Shown here piece by piece: positions 18,406 to 27,330 of a stretch of 53,419 nt of DNA. Source of the stretch: Candidatus Tepidiaquacellales bacterium UBA2330 (GTDB lineage Bacteria > Bacteroidota > Ignavibacteria > Tepidaquicellales > Tepidaquicellaceae); the NCBI GenBank assembly GCA_002344965.1, contig DDUU01000007.1, positions 1 to 53,419 of the forward strand. Reading direction: 5' to 3'. Numbering within the stretch: the stretch's first letter is position 1; each line of letters opens with the position of its first letter. A model generated the notes under the pieces. It was not told where the DNA came from, searched no databases, and worked only from the letters and a program-made list of their open reading frames with translations. A program made the translations under genes and the position numbers.

Positions 18406-19038
18406 ATGGAACCTGAAAAAGCTTATGATCTCTGGTCTGAGCAATACGATACAAATTCAAACAAGACGCGGGATCTTGAAGGAATTGCTCTAAGAAGCGA
18501 ACTTGCGGATATAAAATTTAAAACCTGTCTTGAGATCGGCTGCGGTACAGGAAAGAATACGGAATGGCTTTTAACGCGCGCGGAGAAAATTACCGCGGCA
18601 GATCTTTCCGCCGGAATGCTTGAGAAGGCAAAGCGGAAAATTAATTCCCCGAAAGTTTTATTTGTGAATTGTGATATCAGAAAGGAATGGGACTTTGTTA
18701 CTCAAAAATATGATCTTGTCAGCTTTAGTCTTGTACTCGAGCACATTGAAGATCTTGATCATATTTTTAAAGAATCCGCAAAGGTATTAAATCCGGGAGG
18801 TTACCTTTATGCAGGCGAACTGCATCCGTACAAACAGTATAACGGAACCAAAGCAGGTTTTGAATCAGAAGAAGGAAAAAAAATTGCAACCTGTTTTAAT
18901 CATAACATTTCAGACTTTATCATACCGGCAAAAAAGTACGGGATGAAAATCACTGAAGTGAATGAATATTTTGATAATGACGACAGGACGCAGATGCCGA
19001 GGATATTAACTATTCTCTTCAGGAAAAACTCCGGTTAA
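18406..19038 (+). CDS. Class I SAM-dependent methyltransferase
   Basis: The Rossmann-like methyltransferase fold is clear: motif I CLEIGCGTGKN at 41-51, acidic loop ITAADLS, motif II FVNCDIR, and motif IV DLVSFSLVLEHIEDLDHIF near 105-125, followed by LNPGGYLYAGE. The 210 residues fit small-molecule methyltransferases of the UbiE/bioC-like group; the substrate is unknown. Start ATG. The preceding 120 bases contain nothing besides the VOC remnant. Confidence 0.87.
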   Translation: MEPEKAYDLWSEQYDTNSNKTRDLEGIALRSELADIKFKTCLEIGCGTGKNTEWLLTRAEKITAADLSAGMLEKAKRKINSPKVLFVNCDIRKEWDFVTQKYDLVSFSLVLEHIEDLDHIFKESAKVLNPGGYLYAGELHPYKQYNGTKAGFESEEGKKIATCFNHNISDFIIPAKKYGMKITEVNEYFDNDDRTQMPRILTILFRKNSG

Positions 19039-19211
19039 GTTCAATTTATACTCATATAAAATATTTAAGGTAAATCAGAAAATATTTTTAAGCATAAAAT
19101 TTAACAGAATATCAATCAGAAGAAAACCGGAATGAACAGCTGTAGGAAAAGAGCAGATACTTTTAATACAATTATATATATCTTTATTATCATTTAAATA
19201 AAATCAGACCA

Positions 19212-19688
19212 ATGAAAAGTACACAATCATTTTTACTACCTGCAATCATGCTGTTAGTAACAGCTGTTTTATTTTTTTCCGGATGCAGCAGCGATGATAC
19301 GGTAACTCCGCCGCCAAACACCGGTGAAGTTTTATTGGCGGAAGTATCCGGTGACTCTGTCGGAATAAGCTCGGGAAGTTCGACTAAATCACTGAGCATT
19401 ACGGGAAACACTTTAAATTTCACGGACAGGGACAGCGCGAGATTAACGTTTTATTATTCGGGCGAGAATAACAGTTCTACAGAACCAATGACAATCTCTT
19501 ATGACTCCGGACCAAGCAATATTGTAATTTACAATGCTGTCTCATTAAATATTTTACCGACAGAACAGTATGCTGATATTACAATAGCTTCACCTAAGGT
19601 AAATCAGTTTTTTAAATACAAAATAAACACATTATCTCCCGGGTTTTCATATTTTAAATTCAGAGATCTGAAAATCTACAAGAAATAG
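19212..19688 (+). CDS. Predicted lipoprotein, unknown function
   Basis: A 158-residue protein with a hydrophobic signal segment (residues 8-23) ending in lipobox FSGC with Cys at about 25, followed by an SSDD and Pro-rich tether. The rest is Ser/Thr/Gly-rich and likely all-beta. It is not similar to a family I know. Start ATG. It precedes the secreted propeller gene by 170 bases on the same strand and could serve the same surface. Confidence 0.68.
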   Translation: MKSTQSFLLPAIMLLVTAVLFFSGCSSDDTVTPPPNTGEVLLAEVSGDSVGISSGSSTKSLSITGNTLNFTDRDSARLTFYYSGENNSSTEPMTISYDSGPSNIVIYNAVSLNILPTEQYADITIASPKVNQFFKYKINTLSPGFSYFKFRDLKIYKK

Positions 19689-19858
19689 AGGCGGTAAATT
19701 TACGGAAGGCAATATCGAGAGAATTTACCCGTCAGCCGGTCATTTAAAACTGATGCCAGAAAAGTAAGAATAAGAATACTACGTTTAGAGGAATATTTAT
19801 TTGTAATTAATTATAATTAGAGATAATTTTATTTTATTATAAAATTATAATTACGGTC

Positions 19859-21994
19859 ATGAAAACTCTAATCATCATAATCACATTATTTTTGATTTCC
19901 GCATCAGGTTCTTTAGGGCAAAATTACTGGTCGCGTCTGCACGGACCTTACGGCGGAACGGTTTTAGAATTGAAGAAACTTCCGAACGGAAATCTCGCCG
20001 CACTGAGAAATGAAGGTTTGTATATTTCCACAGACAACGGAGAGGAGTGGAACCGGACAGAACAGGGTTCGGTGAATTCGAATTTATGTATGGATGTAAG
20101 CAGCTCAGGTACAGTTTATTTAGGTAAAAGTTCGGGCGGATTATGGTGGACCAATAACTCAGGACAGAGCTGGAGTTTCAATCCGATCAGCGTTGCTCCG
20201 CACAGCGGACTGTGGGCTTCGGTAGTAATTGTAAAAGTAAGTCCGCAGGGTCTGGTATTAATAAACAATCACATTTCATTTAACGGCGGAAACAATTTTA
20301 CTGCATTCTCATACAACGGCTCTACGCTCTTGTCAAGAGATTATGCATTTAACTCCGCCGGAAATATTTTTTCCGCTACTCAAAACGGAATATTTATTTC
20401 CGCTGACAACACGTCAAGCTGGACAAATATAAACGGAAATCTTCCTTCGTTAAATGCTTCAGGTCTGTTAACTGACGGCGTAAATTTGATTGCCGCATTA
20501 CCCGGATCCGGAATTTTCAGAACTTCAAACAACGGAATAAGCTGGATGGAAATTAATAACGGGATCACGGATTTTAACATAAGCAAATTATATAAGGATG
20601 TTCAGAATAATTACTATGCCGGGACTTCCGAAGGAAGAGTTTTTAAAAGTGCTGATCAGGGAAACAGCTGGACACAGATCTTCGAAAGTCATTCAGTCAA
20701 TTTGATAAACTCAATTTATTCCTCGGGAAGCTTAGTATTTTTAACGTCCTCTCTGGGAATTTATTATTCGGATAACAACGGAATATCATGGAGTGAAAAA
20801 AATAAAAACTTAACTGTACCGGTTTTTAATTCACTCACATCTCCGGACCTGAATTCAATAATGACAGCATCAGGTTCAGGAATACATTATTCTTCAGATA
20901 ACGGCATGAGCTGGGTAAGAAGGAACGGCGATCTCCCGTCAGTATTTACAAATATACTTCACAGATGTCCTAACGGCGAAATATTAACAGCTTTAAAAAA
21001 TTCAGGGATCTTCAGAACGTCAGATAACGGAGTAACATGGAATTTATCAAACGGCGGGATTGAAGCAGGTTCCGGGATAAACAATATTTCAAATTCTACC
21101 GGCGGAAGCATATTTGCTTTGTCATCTTCGGCAGCTTTTTCAGATACGGTAAAATTATACAGGTCACATGATAACGGAAATAACTGGGTTAAAATATTAC
21201 AGCCGGAATCAAAATTCTTTAATGTATTAAAAACCGGAGTTGCCGGTAAAATATATTTAGCTTCTCTGAGCAGTTTTCCTTCTAAACTGCTTATCAGTTC
21301 AGACAACGGAAACAGCTGGACGGAAAGAATTTTAGATCAATTCTTTTTCCCGGGCAGTTTCAGGGTTTCCGGAAATGATCTGTATTTAATATCCGGCGGC
21401 CAGATATTTAAATCTTCCGATGAAGGTATTACATGGGAAATTATTCAGAACGGAGGATGGTCAGGAAGCGGTATAAGTGCGTTTGATGTGAACAGACGGG
21501 GCGATATTTTTGTATCGCACAGCGGAAGTATTTATGAATCCACAGACAACGGAAATACATGGAATACACATAATTCAGGTTTAACGCCGGGAGCTCTGAT
21601 AACTAATTTCTTTTTTGATAATTCAGATTATCTTTACGGCGTTACGTATAATAACGGAATTTTTAAGAGCGCAGATCCCACCATAACAAATGCTGTAAAT
21701 AGCAGCAGTATAATTCCGGACAGGTATATGCTGTTTCAGAATTATCCTAATCCGTTTAACCCAGTTACAAAAATAAAATATTCAATACCAGTCTCCGGAA
21801 ATGTAAAGATTAAAATATATAATTTACTCGGACGTGAGACAGCGACGCTGGTAAATCAGTATCAGGATGCAGGAGAATACGAAACGGAATTTAATTCAGC
21901 TTCAGACGGAAAGGAATCAGCCGGAGGAATATATTTTTACACTCTGGAGTCCGGTGAATTCAGACAGTCGCGGACAATGATATTAGTTAAATAA
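19859..21994 (+). CDS. Secreted Asp-box propeller protein with T9SS sorting domain
   Basis: Residues 1-20 are a signal peptide. Residues ~25-615 contain many repeats of the form S-x-DNG-x-x-W (for example STDNGEEW, SDNGISW, SSDNGNSW, STDNGNTW), the Asp-box/BNR motif of sialidase-like beta-propellers. Such repeats are structural, and no sialidase active site is evident. The last ~85 residues (from YMLFQNYPNPFNPVTKI to the end) are a type A C-terminal sorting domain, predicting export through the type IX secretion system. The substrate or partner is unknown. Start ATG. Confidence 0.9.
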   Translation: MKTLIIIITLFLISASGSLGQNYWSRLHGPYGGTVLELKKLPNGNLAALRNEGLYISTDNGEEWNRTEQGSVNSNLCMDVSSSGTVYLGKSSGGLWWTNNSGQSWSFNPISVAPHSGLWASVVIVKVSPQGLVLINNHISFNGGNNFTAFSYNGSTLLSRDYAFNSAGNIFSATQNGIFISADNTSSWTNINGNLPSLNASGLLTDGVNLIAALPGSGIFRTSNNGISWMEINNGITDFNISKLYKDVQNNYYAGTSEGRVFKSADQGNSWTQIFESHSVNLINSIYSSGSLVFLTSSLGIYYSDNNGISWSEKNKNLTVPVFNSLTSPDLNSIMTASGSGIHYSSDNGMSWVRRNGDLPSVFTNILHRCPNGEILTALKNSGIFRTSDNGVTWNLSNGGIEAGSGINNISNSTGGSIFALSSSAAFSDTVKLYRSHDNGNNWVKILQPESKFFNVLKTGVAGKIYLASLSSFPSKLLISSDNGNSWTERILDQFFFPGSFRVSGNDLYLISGGQIFKSSDEGITWEIIQNGGWSGSGISAFDVNRRGDIFVSHSGSIYESTDNGNTWNTHNSGLTPGALITNFFFDNSDYLYGVTYNNGIFKSADPTITNAVNSSSIIPDRYMLFQNYPNPFNPVTKIKYSIPVSGNVKIKIYNLLGRETATLVNQYQDAGEYETEFNSASDGKESAGGIYFYTLESGEFRQSRTMILVK

Positions 21995-22066
21995 GAATAC
22001 GTTCATAAAAATACAGCTCATTTTATTTAAAATATTTTTAAATTATTTTAATTAAAAAATAATAAA

Positions 22067-22384
22067 ATGAAATTTACATTCAGTCCGCACATAGCTGTAC
22101 AGGTCAGGGACTATGTCAAAGCCGCTGATTTTTACGAGAACGTGCTCGGAATGCAAAAGGTAAAACATTCGGAAGCTGAGACGCATTTTATAAAAGACGG
22201 AATAAACTTTTATATGGAAAACAGTGAAAGCGGATTCACATTTTTTGAATTCAAAGTGGAAAGCGTGGCTGATGCTCAGGAGCTGCTTGAAAGGGAAGGA
22301 TGTAAGGTAACGCAGGTATATAATGAAAAGAGCAAGATGATTGCGGATCCTTACGGAATGCGTTTTCACATCTGGGAAGATTAG
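22067..22384 (+). CDS. VOC-family protein (glyoxalase/bleomycin-resistance fold)
   Basis: A single 105-residue VOC unit: AVQVRDYVKAADFYENVLGM is the typical beta-alpha-beta opening, and IADPYGMRFHIWED is the usual closing strand. It forms two beta-alpha modules and probably dimerises around a metal site. The chemistry cannot be assigned from sequence. Start ATG. The gene is convergent with the aminotransferase gene 43 bases away. An open frame on the opposite strand is a shadow. Confidence 0.78.
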   Translation: MKFTFSPHIAVQVRDYVKAADFYENVLGMQKVKHSEAETHFIKDGINFYMENSESGFTFFEFKVESVADAQELLEREGCKVTQVYNEKSKMIADPYGMRFHIWED

Positions 22385-22427
22385 CAGGAATTTTTTTATT
22401 CCGGTAAATTAAATTTGTGTTATTTAA

Positions 22428-23567
22428 TCAGATTATTTTAGCAAGTGCACTGACGGCATTTTCGAGAGTTTGAATTTCTTTTGCGAAGCAGAATCGGAGG
22501 ACTTTGTTGTCGGTTTTATCTTTGTAAAAGACGGAAAGAGGAATGGAGGCGACGCCGAAGTCTTTGGTGAGTCTGACGGCAAAGTCGATGTCGTATTCGT
22601 CTGAGATGTCGGAATAGTCGAGAAGCTGGAAGTAGGTGGCTTCGGAGAAAAACGGTTTTAAACCGTTTTTCGTGAGAAGTGAGCGGAAGTAATCTCTCTT
22701 TACGGAATAAAAATTTTTTAGACTGCGTATCTTCTCTATATCAGTTATGTACTGCGACAATGCGATCTGAAAAGGCGCTGATGTGGAAAATGTCAGATAC
22801 TGATGTATCTTCCTGAATTCAGAAGTCAGATCTTCAGGCGCTGTGCAGTATCCGACCTTCCATCCTGTGATGTGAAATGTTTTTCCGAACGATGAAACAG
22901 CGAAAGACCTTTTAAATAATTCATCGTCTTCTAATACCGAATAGTGCTTAAGTCCGTCGAAAATAATATGCTCATATACTTCATCACTCAGTAAATAAAG
23001 ATTATTTTTTAAAACGACATCCTTTATAAAATAAAAATCACTTTGTGAAATAACCGTACCGGTAGGATTGTTGGGAGAGTTCAGAATAATCAGTTTTGTT
23101 TTATTGTTAACTGCGGAAAGAATTTTTTCCCTGTCAATTTTAAAATCCGGAAATGTTAAAGGTATTCTGACGGGGATTCCGCCGTTAAGAATAACAGCCG
23201 GTTCATATGAATCATATGCCGGATCGAAAATTATTACTTCGTCCCCCCTGTTTACAGTTGCGCTGACTGCGGCAAAAAGAGCTTCAGTAGCTCCCGAAGT
23301 AATTGTGATCTCCGTTTCAGGATTCCTGTTGACTCCGTAAATTTCAGAGATCATGTTTGAGATTCCCTCTCTCAGCGATTTGAATCCCGGCATCGGAGCG
23401 TATTGATTAAATCCTTCTTTCGAAGCTTTATAAACTAATTCAAAAAGCAAAGGGTCAGCGGGAAAATCAGGAAATCCCTGTGAAAGATTTACAGCATTAT
23501 GCTCGGCAGCTAAGGCTGACATTACGGAAAAAATTGTAGTTCCGGTAGTTGGAAGTTTTGAAATCAA
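22428..23567 (-). CDS. Pyridoxal-phosphate aminotransferase (YbdL / methionine aminotransferase-like)
   Basis: A fold-type I aminotransferase. SKLPTTGTTIFSVMSALA and AVNLSQGFPDF near the N-terminus match YbdL-type methionine and related 2-oxo-acid aminotransferases. SPNNPTG is at 164-170, LSDEVYEH at 193-200, and the PLP lysine is K229 in SSFGKTFHITGWKVGY. Length 379 is typical. The start is TTG at 23565-23567; the conserved residues before the first internal ATG (residue 16) show that TTG is right. It is divergent from the tricorn protease gene across a 247-base gap. Confidence 0.92.
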   Translation of the reverse strand: MISKLPTTGTTIFSVMSALAAEHNAVNLSQGFPDFPADPLLFELVYKASKEGFNQYAPMPGFKSLREGISNMISEIYGVNRNPETEITITSGATEALFAAVSATVNRGDEVIIFDPAYDSYEPAVILNGGIPVRIPLTFPDFKIDREKILSAVNNKTKLIILNSPNNPTGTVISQSDFYFIKDVVLKNNLYLLSDEVYEHIIFDGLKHYSVLEDDELFKRSFAVSSFGKTFHITGWKVGYCTAPEDLTSEFRKIHQYLTFSTSAPFQIALSQYITDIEKIRSLKNFYSVKRDYFRSLLTKNGLKPFFSEATYFQLLDYSDISDEYDIDFAVRLTKDFGVASIPLSVFYKDKTDNKVLRFCFAKEIQTLENAVSALAKII

Positions 23568-23814
23568 TTGTGAATTTGAAAATTTTTTTTACAGAATCAA
23601 AATTCATATTTTTAAAACTGAAGTAAACGCAAAATTTTCCGGTGAATAATGCAAAGATTACTCTATGAAAAATTAAGTAGTTATTGATTTAACTTTAATA
23701 ATTAATATTAAATATTTTATAGAAAATAAAAATCAAAAAAGCTAAGTTACGTAAACCTTTTAAAGGAAAGAATCGTATTCAATTCTTTTTATTTTAATTT
23801 CAAATTATAAACAA

Positions 23815-26800
23815 ATGAACGATACAGGTTATAAAAGATTTCCGGCAGTATGCGGAGATAAAGTTGTCTTTGTAAGCGAAGATGATCTTTGGGAAGTAAA
23901 TCTTTCCGGAGGCGTTGCGCGGAGACTGACTTCAAATTCAGGCGAAGTTTCAAACCCATATATTTCACCCGACGGTAAGTTTATCGCCTTTACGGGAAAA
24001 GAGGAAGGCGAAAATGATGTTTATATAATTCCTTCTGAAGGGGGAGTAAATAAAAGACTCACATTTATCGGAGGATTAACTAAAGTAAAAGGATGGACCC
24101 CCGACAGCCGAAATGTAATTTTTTCTTCTGATACGGAACAGCCTTTATCCGGAAAAAATATGCTGTACAGCGTTTCTGCTGACGGCGGTCTTCCTGTTAA
24201 GTTTCCTTACGGAAGAGGAAATAATGTAGCCTTCGGTCCGCGCGGAGGCGTACTGATCGGAAGAAATACACTGGATCCCGCAAAATGGAAAAGATATAAA
24301 GGCGGAACAGCCGGAGTTTTCTGGATTGATAAAAAAGGTAACGGGAAATTCGAAAAATTTCTCGGTAAAATTAAAGGAAACCTTGCAAGCCCTTTGTGGG
24401 CAGGGGATAGAATATTTTTTATTTCAGATCATGAAGGACTGGGAAAACTTTATTCATGCGATTTGGAAGGTAAAAATATAAAATGCCATTCTAACAATAC
24501 AGAATATTATGTGAGGAATGCAAACACCGACGGAAAAAATATTGTCTATCACTGCGGAGCTGAAATTTATTCTTATAATATAGATTCAGGCGTCGAAAAC
24601 ATGATAGCCATAGAATATTACAGTCCGAAAATTCAGAGACAGAGAAAATTTTCTGATGCTGCAAAATATCTTGAATCATATAATATCAGCCCGGACGGTA
24701 ACTCCTCCATTATAACCACAAGAGGAAAGTCTTTCATGTTTTCAAACTGGGACGGACCGGTTTTGCAGATTGGAAAACAGTACGGAGTCAGATACAGGTT
24801 TTCTCAATGGATGCATGACAATAAAAATATAGTTACCGTATCTGATGAGAATGGATATGAAACTATTGAAATACACAGCAGCAAAGATGGTTTAAAAGAA
24901 GTTAAGAGAATGGATTTTTTCAGGGCAGGGATTATCGCGAATCTTAAAGTCTCGCCTAAAGAAAATAAACTGGCTGTTTCAAATAACAGATATGAATTAT
25001 TCCTGATAGATACAGATAATAAAAATTTTAAAAAAATAGCGAGAAGTAAATTTGAACGCATAGAAGATTTTTGTTTTTCTCCTGACGGAAAATGGATTGT
25101 GTATAGTATGTCAGACGCTGAATATCTTTCATCACTGCATTTATACAGTCTTGAATCCGGTAAATCCGTTCAGATCACGCCTACAGGATTCAGAGATTAT
25201 CAGCCGACATTTGACCCTGACGGAAGGTTCATTTATTTTCTTTCACAAAGAGAATATAATCCTGTTTATGACACGAGTTATTTTCAGCTTGGATTTTCTC
25301 TCGGAGTAAGACCTTATCTCATTACATTAAATAAGGAAACACCTTCACCGTTTACTCCGGAATATGAAAAATTATTTCCGCAAAAGCGTAAAGGCAAAAA
25401 ATCAAAAGACGGTAAATCCGTAAATCACGATGTAAAAATTGATCTTGACGGAATTGATGAAAGAATTATTTCATTTCCTCTTCCTGAAAAAAATTATTAT
25501 CAGATCACAGCAGTAAAAGACGGATTGCTCTACAGCAGAGAACCAATAAAAGGTGCGCTTCATCACTGGTACTGGGAACAGCATCCTTCTGATGAATCTC
25601 TTGATCTTTTTAATTTTACAAATCAGAAAAATGAACACATAGCAAAAAAAATTACAAGTTTTAAAGTATCAATGGACGGCAGCACTCTAATTTACAGACA
25701 GGAAAGTAAACTTTATATAAACTCCAGTGTCCTTTCAGATTATTCAAATCATGACCCGGAAAAAGAACCGTTTCATCACAGAAGCAGAAAAAATGACTGG
25801 CTTGATCTCTCAAGAGTGAAGGTCAGTATAGACCCTATGAGCGAGTGGAAGCAAATGTACACAGAAGCATGGAGACTGCAGAAAGAGCATTTCTGGACTC
25901 CGGATATGTCAGGAATAAACTGGGATACGGTTTATAAAAGATATTTGCCGCTTCTCGATAAAGTGGCATCCAGATCGGAATTTTCAGATCTTATTTGGGA
26001 AATGCAGGGTGAACTCGGTACTTCACATGCTTATGAACAGGGCGGTGATTATAAGCCTTCGCCGGTTTATAAAATCGGAAAACTCGGAGCTGATTTTGAA
26101 TTTGATGAAAAAGAAAATGCATACAGGATAAAGCATATAATAAAAGGTGACTCTTGGAAAAAAAATTCTCCTCTGAAATCTCCCGGAACGGAGATCAATG
26201 AAGGGGATTATCTGATCTCTATAAACGGCGAACTGCTGAAGAAGGAAGTATCACCGGGTGAACTCCTTGTTAATCAGGTTAAAAATGTTGTAAGCATTAC
26301 TGTTAAGAATGCTGTTACAGGTAAATTAAAAAATTACGAAGTAAGGACAATTGCAACTGATACGGAAGCCCGGTACAGAGAATGGGTGGAAAAAAATAAA
26401 GAATATGTTCACAGAAAATCCAAAGGTAAACTAGGATACTTACACATTCCAGATATGGGTCCAAGCGGATTTTCTGAATTTCACAGATACTACATTCATG
26501 AAGCAGCAAAAAACGGACTCGTGGTAGATCTGCGGGATAACAGAGGAGGTCATGTTTCTCAGCTCCTTTTAGAAAAACTTTCCAGAAAGCAGATCGGATA
26601 TGATCTTTCAAGATGGGGAAGTGTCGGCACTTATCCATGCCACAGCGTTGCCGGTCCTATCGTTGCATTGACTGATGAACATGCCGGATCAGACGGAGAT
26701 ATTTTCAGCCATAATTTCAAACAGATGAAACTCGGCACTCTCGTCGGAAAAAGAACCTGGGGCGGCGTTATCGGAATAAATCCGAGACTTATGCTCGCTG

Positions 26801-27099
26801 ACGGTACGATGACTACGCAGCCTGAATATGCAACGTATATGAAAGATGTGGGCTGGAAGGTGGAAAACTACGGAACGGATCCAGACGTCGAAGTGGAAAT
26901 GTCACCGGAAGACTTTGCAAAAGGAAGAGATCCGCAGCTTGATAAGGCGATAGAAATCGCGCTGGACCAGCTTAAAAAGAAACCGGTAATACTTCCGGAT
27001 TTCAAAAACAAACCGATACTTTCTTTGCCGGAAATTCATCTTAACGGTAACGGCAAAGCAAAATCATTAAACAGGTCAAAAAAGAAAGTTAAACAGTAA
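23815..27099 (+). CDS. Tricorn-type protease (S41 family) with propeller and PDZ domains
   Basis: A cytosolic self-compartmentalising peptidase that trims proteasome-type products in archaea; bacterial homologues exist. It has no signal peptide. Residues ~1-280 and ~285-600 look like the two beta-propellers (repeats such as SPDGKFIAFTG and DPDGRFIYFLSQ), then a helical C1 region, a PDZ domain near 760-850, and the C-terminal S41 domain. The catalytic set can be placed: S737-H738 (GTSHAYEQG), S959-D960 (HAGSDGD) and E1004 (QPEYATY), matching the tricorn tetrad. Length 1094 is family-typical. A terminator follows 25 bases after the stop. Confidence 0.93.
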   Translation: MNDTGYKRFPAVCGDKVVFVSEDDLWEVNLSGGVARRLTSNSGEVSNPYISPDGKFIAFTGKEEGENDVYIIPSEGGVNKRLTFIGGLTKVKGWTPDSRNVIFSSDTEQPLSGKNMLYSVSADGGLPVKFPYGRGNNVAFGPRGGVLIGRNTLDPAKWKRYKGGTAGVFWIDKKGNGKFEKFLGKIKGNLASPLWAGDRIFFISDHEGLGKLYSCDLEGKNIKCHSNNTEYYVRNANTDGKNIVYHCGAEIYSYNIDSGVENMIAIEYYSPKIQRQRKFSDAAKYLESYNISPDGNSSIITTRGKSFMFSNWDGPVLQIGKQYGVRYRFSQWMHDNKNIVTVSDENGYETIEIHSSKDGLKEVKRMDFFRAGIIANLKVSPKENKLAVSNNRYELFLIDTDNKNFKKIARSKFERIEDFCFSPDGKWIVYSMSDAEYLSSLHLYSLESGKSVQITPTGFRDYQPTFDPDGRFIYFLSQREYNPVYDTSYFQLGFSLGVRPYLITLNKETPSPFTPEYEKLFPQKRKGKKSKDGKSVNHDVKIDLDGIDERIISFPLPEKNYYQITAVKDGLLYSREPIKGALHHWYWEQHPSDESLDLFNFTNQKNEHIAKKITSFKVSMDGSTLIYRQESKLYINSSVLSDYSNHDPEKEPFHHRSRKNDWLDLSRVKVSIDPMSEWKQMYTEAWRLQKEHFWTPDMSGINWDTVYKRYLPLLDKVASRSEFSDLIWEMQGELGTSHAYEQGGDYKPSPVYKIGKLGADFEFDEKENAYRIKHIIKGDSWKKNSPLKSPGTEINEGDYLISINGELLKKEVSPGELLVNQVKNVVSITVKNAVTGKLKNYEVRTIATDTEARYREWVEKNKEYVHRKSKGKLGYLHIPDMGPSGFSEFHRYYIHEAAKNGLVVDLRDNRGGHVSQLLLEKLSRKQIGYDLSRWGSVGTYPCHSVAGPIVALTDEHAGSDGDIFSHNFKQMKLGTLVGKRTWGGVIGINPRLMLADGTMTTQPEYATYMKDVGWKVENYGTDPDVEVEMSPEDFAKGRDPQLDKAIEIALDQLKKKPVILPDFKNKPILSLPEIHLNGNGKAKSLNRSKKKVKQ

Positions 27100-27124
27100 G
27101 AATTTATTTCTACTAAATTACTAT

Positions 27125-27160
27125 GGAGTAAAATATTAATTTATTTTACTCCTTTTATTT
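27125..27160 (+). terminator. Rho-independent terminator after the tricorn protease gene
   Basis: A 10-bp stem, GGAGTAAAAT (27125-27134) with ATTTTACTCC (27143-27152), encloses an 8-base loop and is followed by TTTTATTTTAT. The stem is moderately AT-rich but perfect, and the position just after the stop supports the call. Confidence 0.75.
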
Positions 27161-27243
27161 TATACAATTTTGAACAACAGTACTTTCAGCAATTTTGAAA
27201 ATGACACTCTGATGTTTTATCAAAATATCATTATGACTATATT

Positions 27244-27259
27244 TACAAACCGGTTTGTA
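27244..27259. promoter_or_regulatory. Perfect 16-bp palindrome, candidate repressor operator
   Basis: TACAAACCGGTTTGTA is perfectly self-complementary and sits 71 bases before the start of the phosphoesterase gene, past the tricorn terminator. The CCGG-centred symmetry without a spacer is like operators of TetR-type dimers (inference). No such regulator gene is in the window. Confidence 0.45.
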
Positions 27260-27330
27260 TAAAGTATTTTAAATATTATTTTAAATTGTCATAAATAATT
27301 TTCCGTACACATCTGTTTAATTTTTATATT

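Noticed and set aside
22052..22369. Minus-strand frame over the VOC gene
   Set aside because: The + strand protein has clear VOC motifs; the minus frame has none and is exactly antisense.
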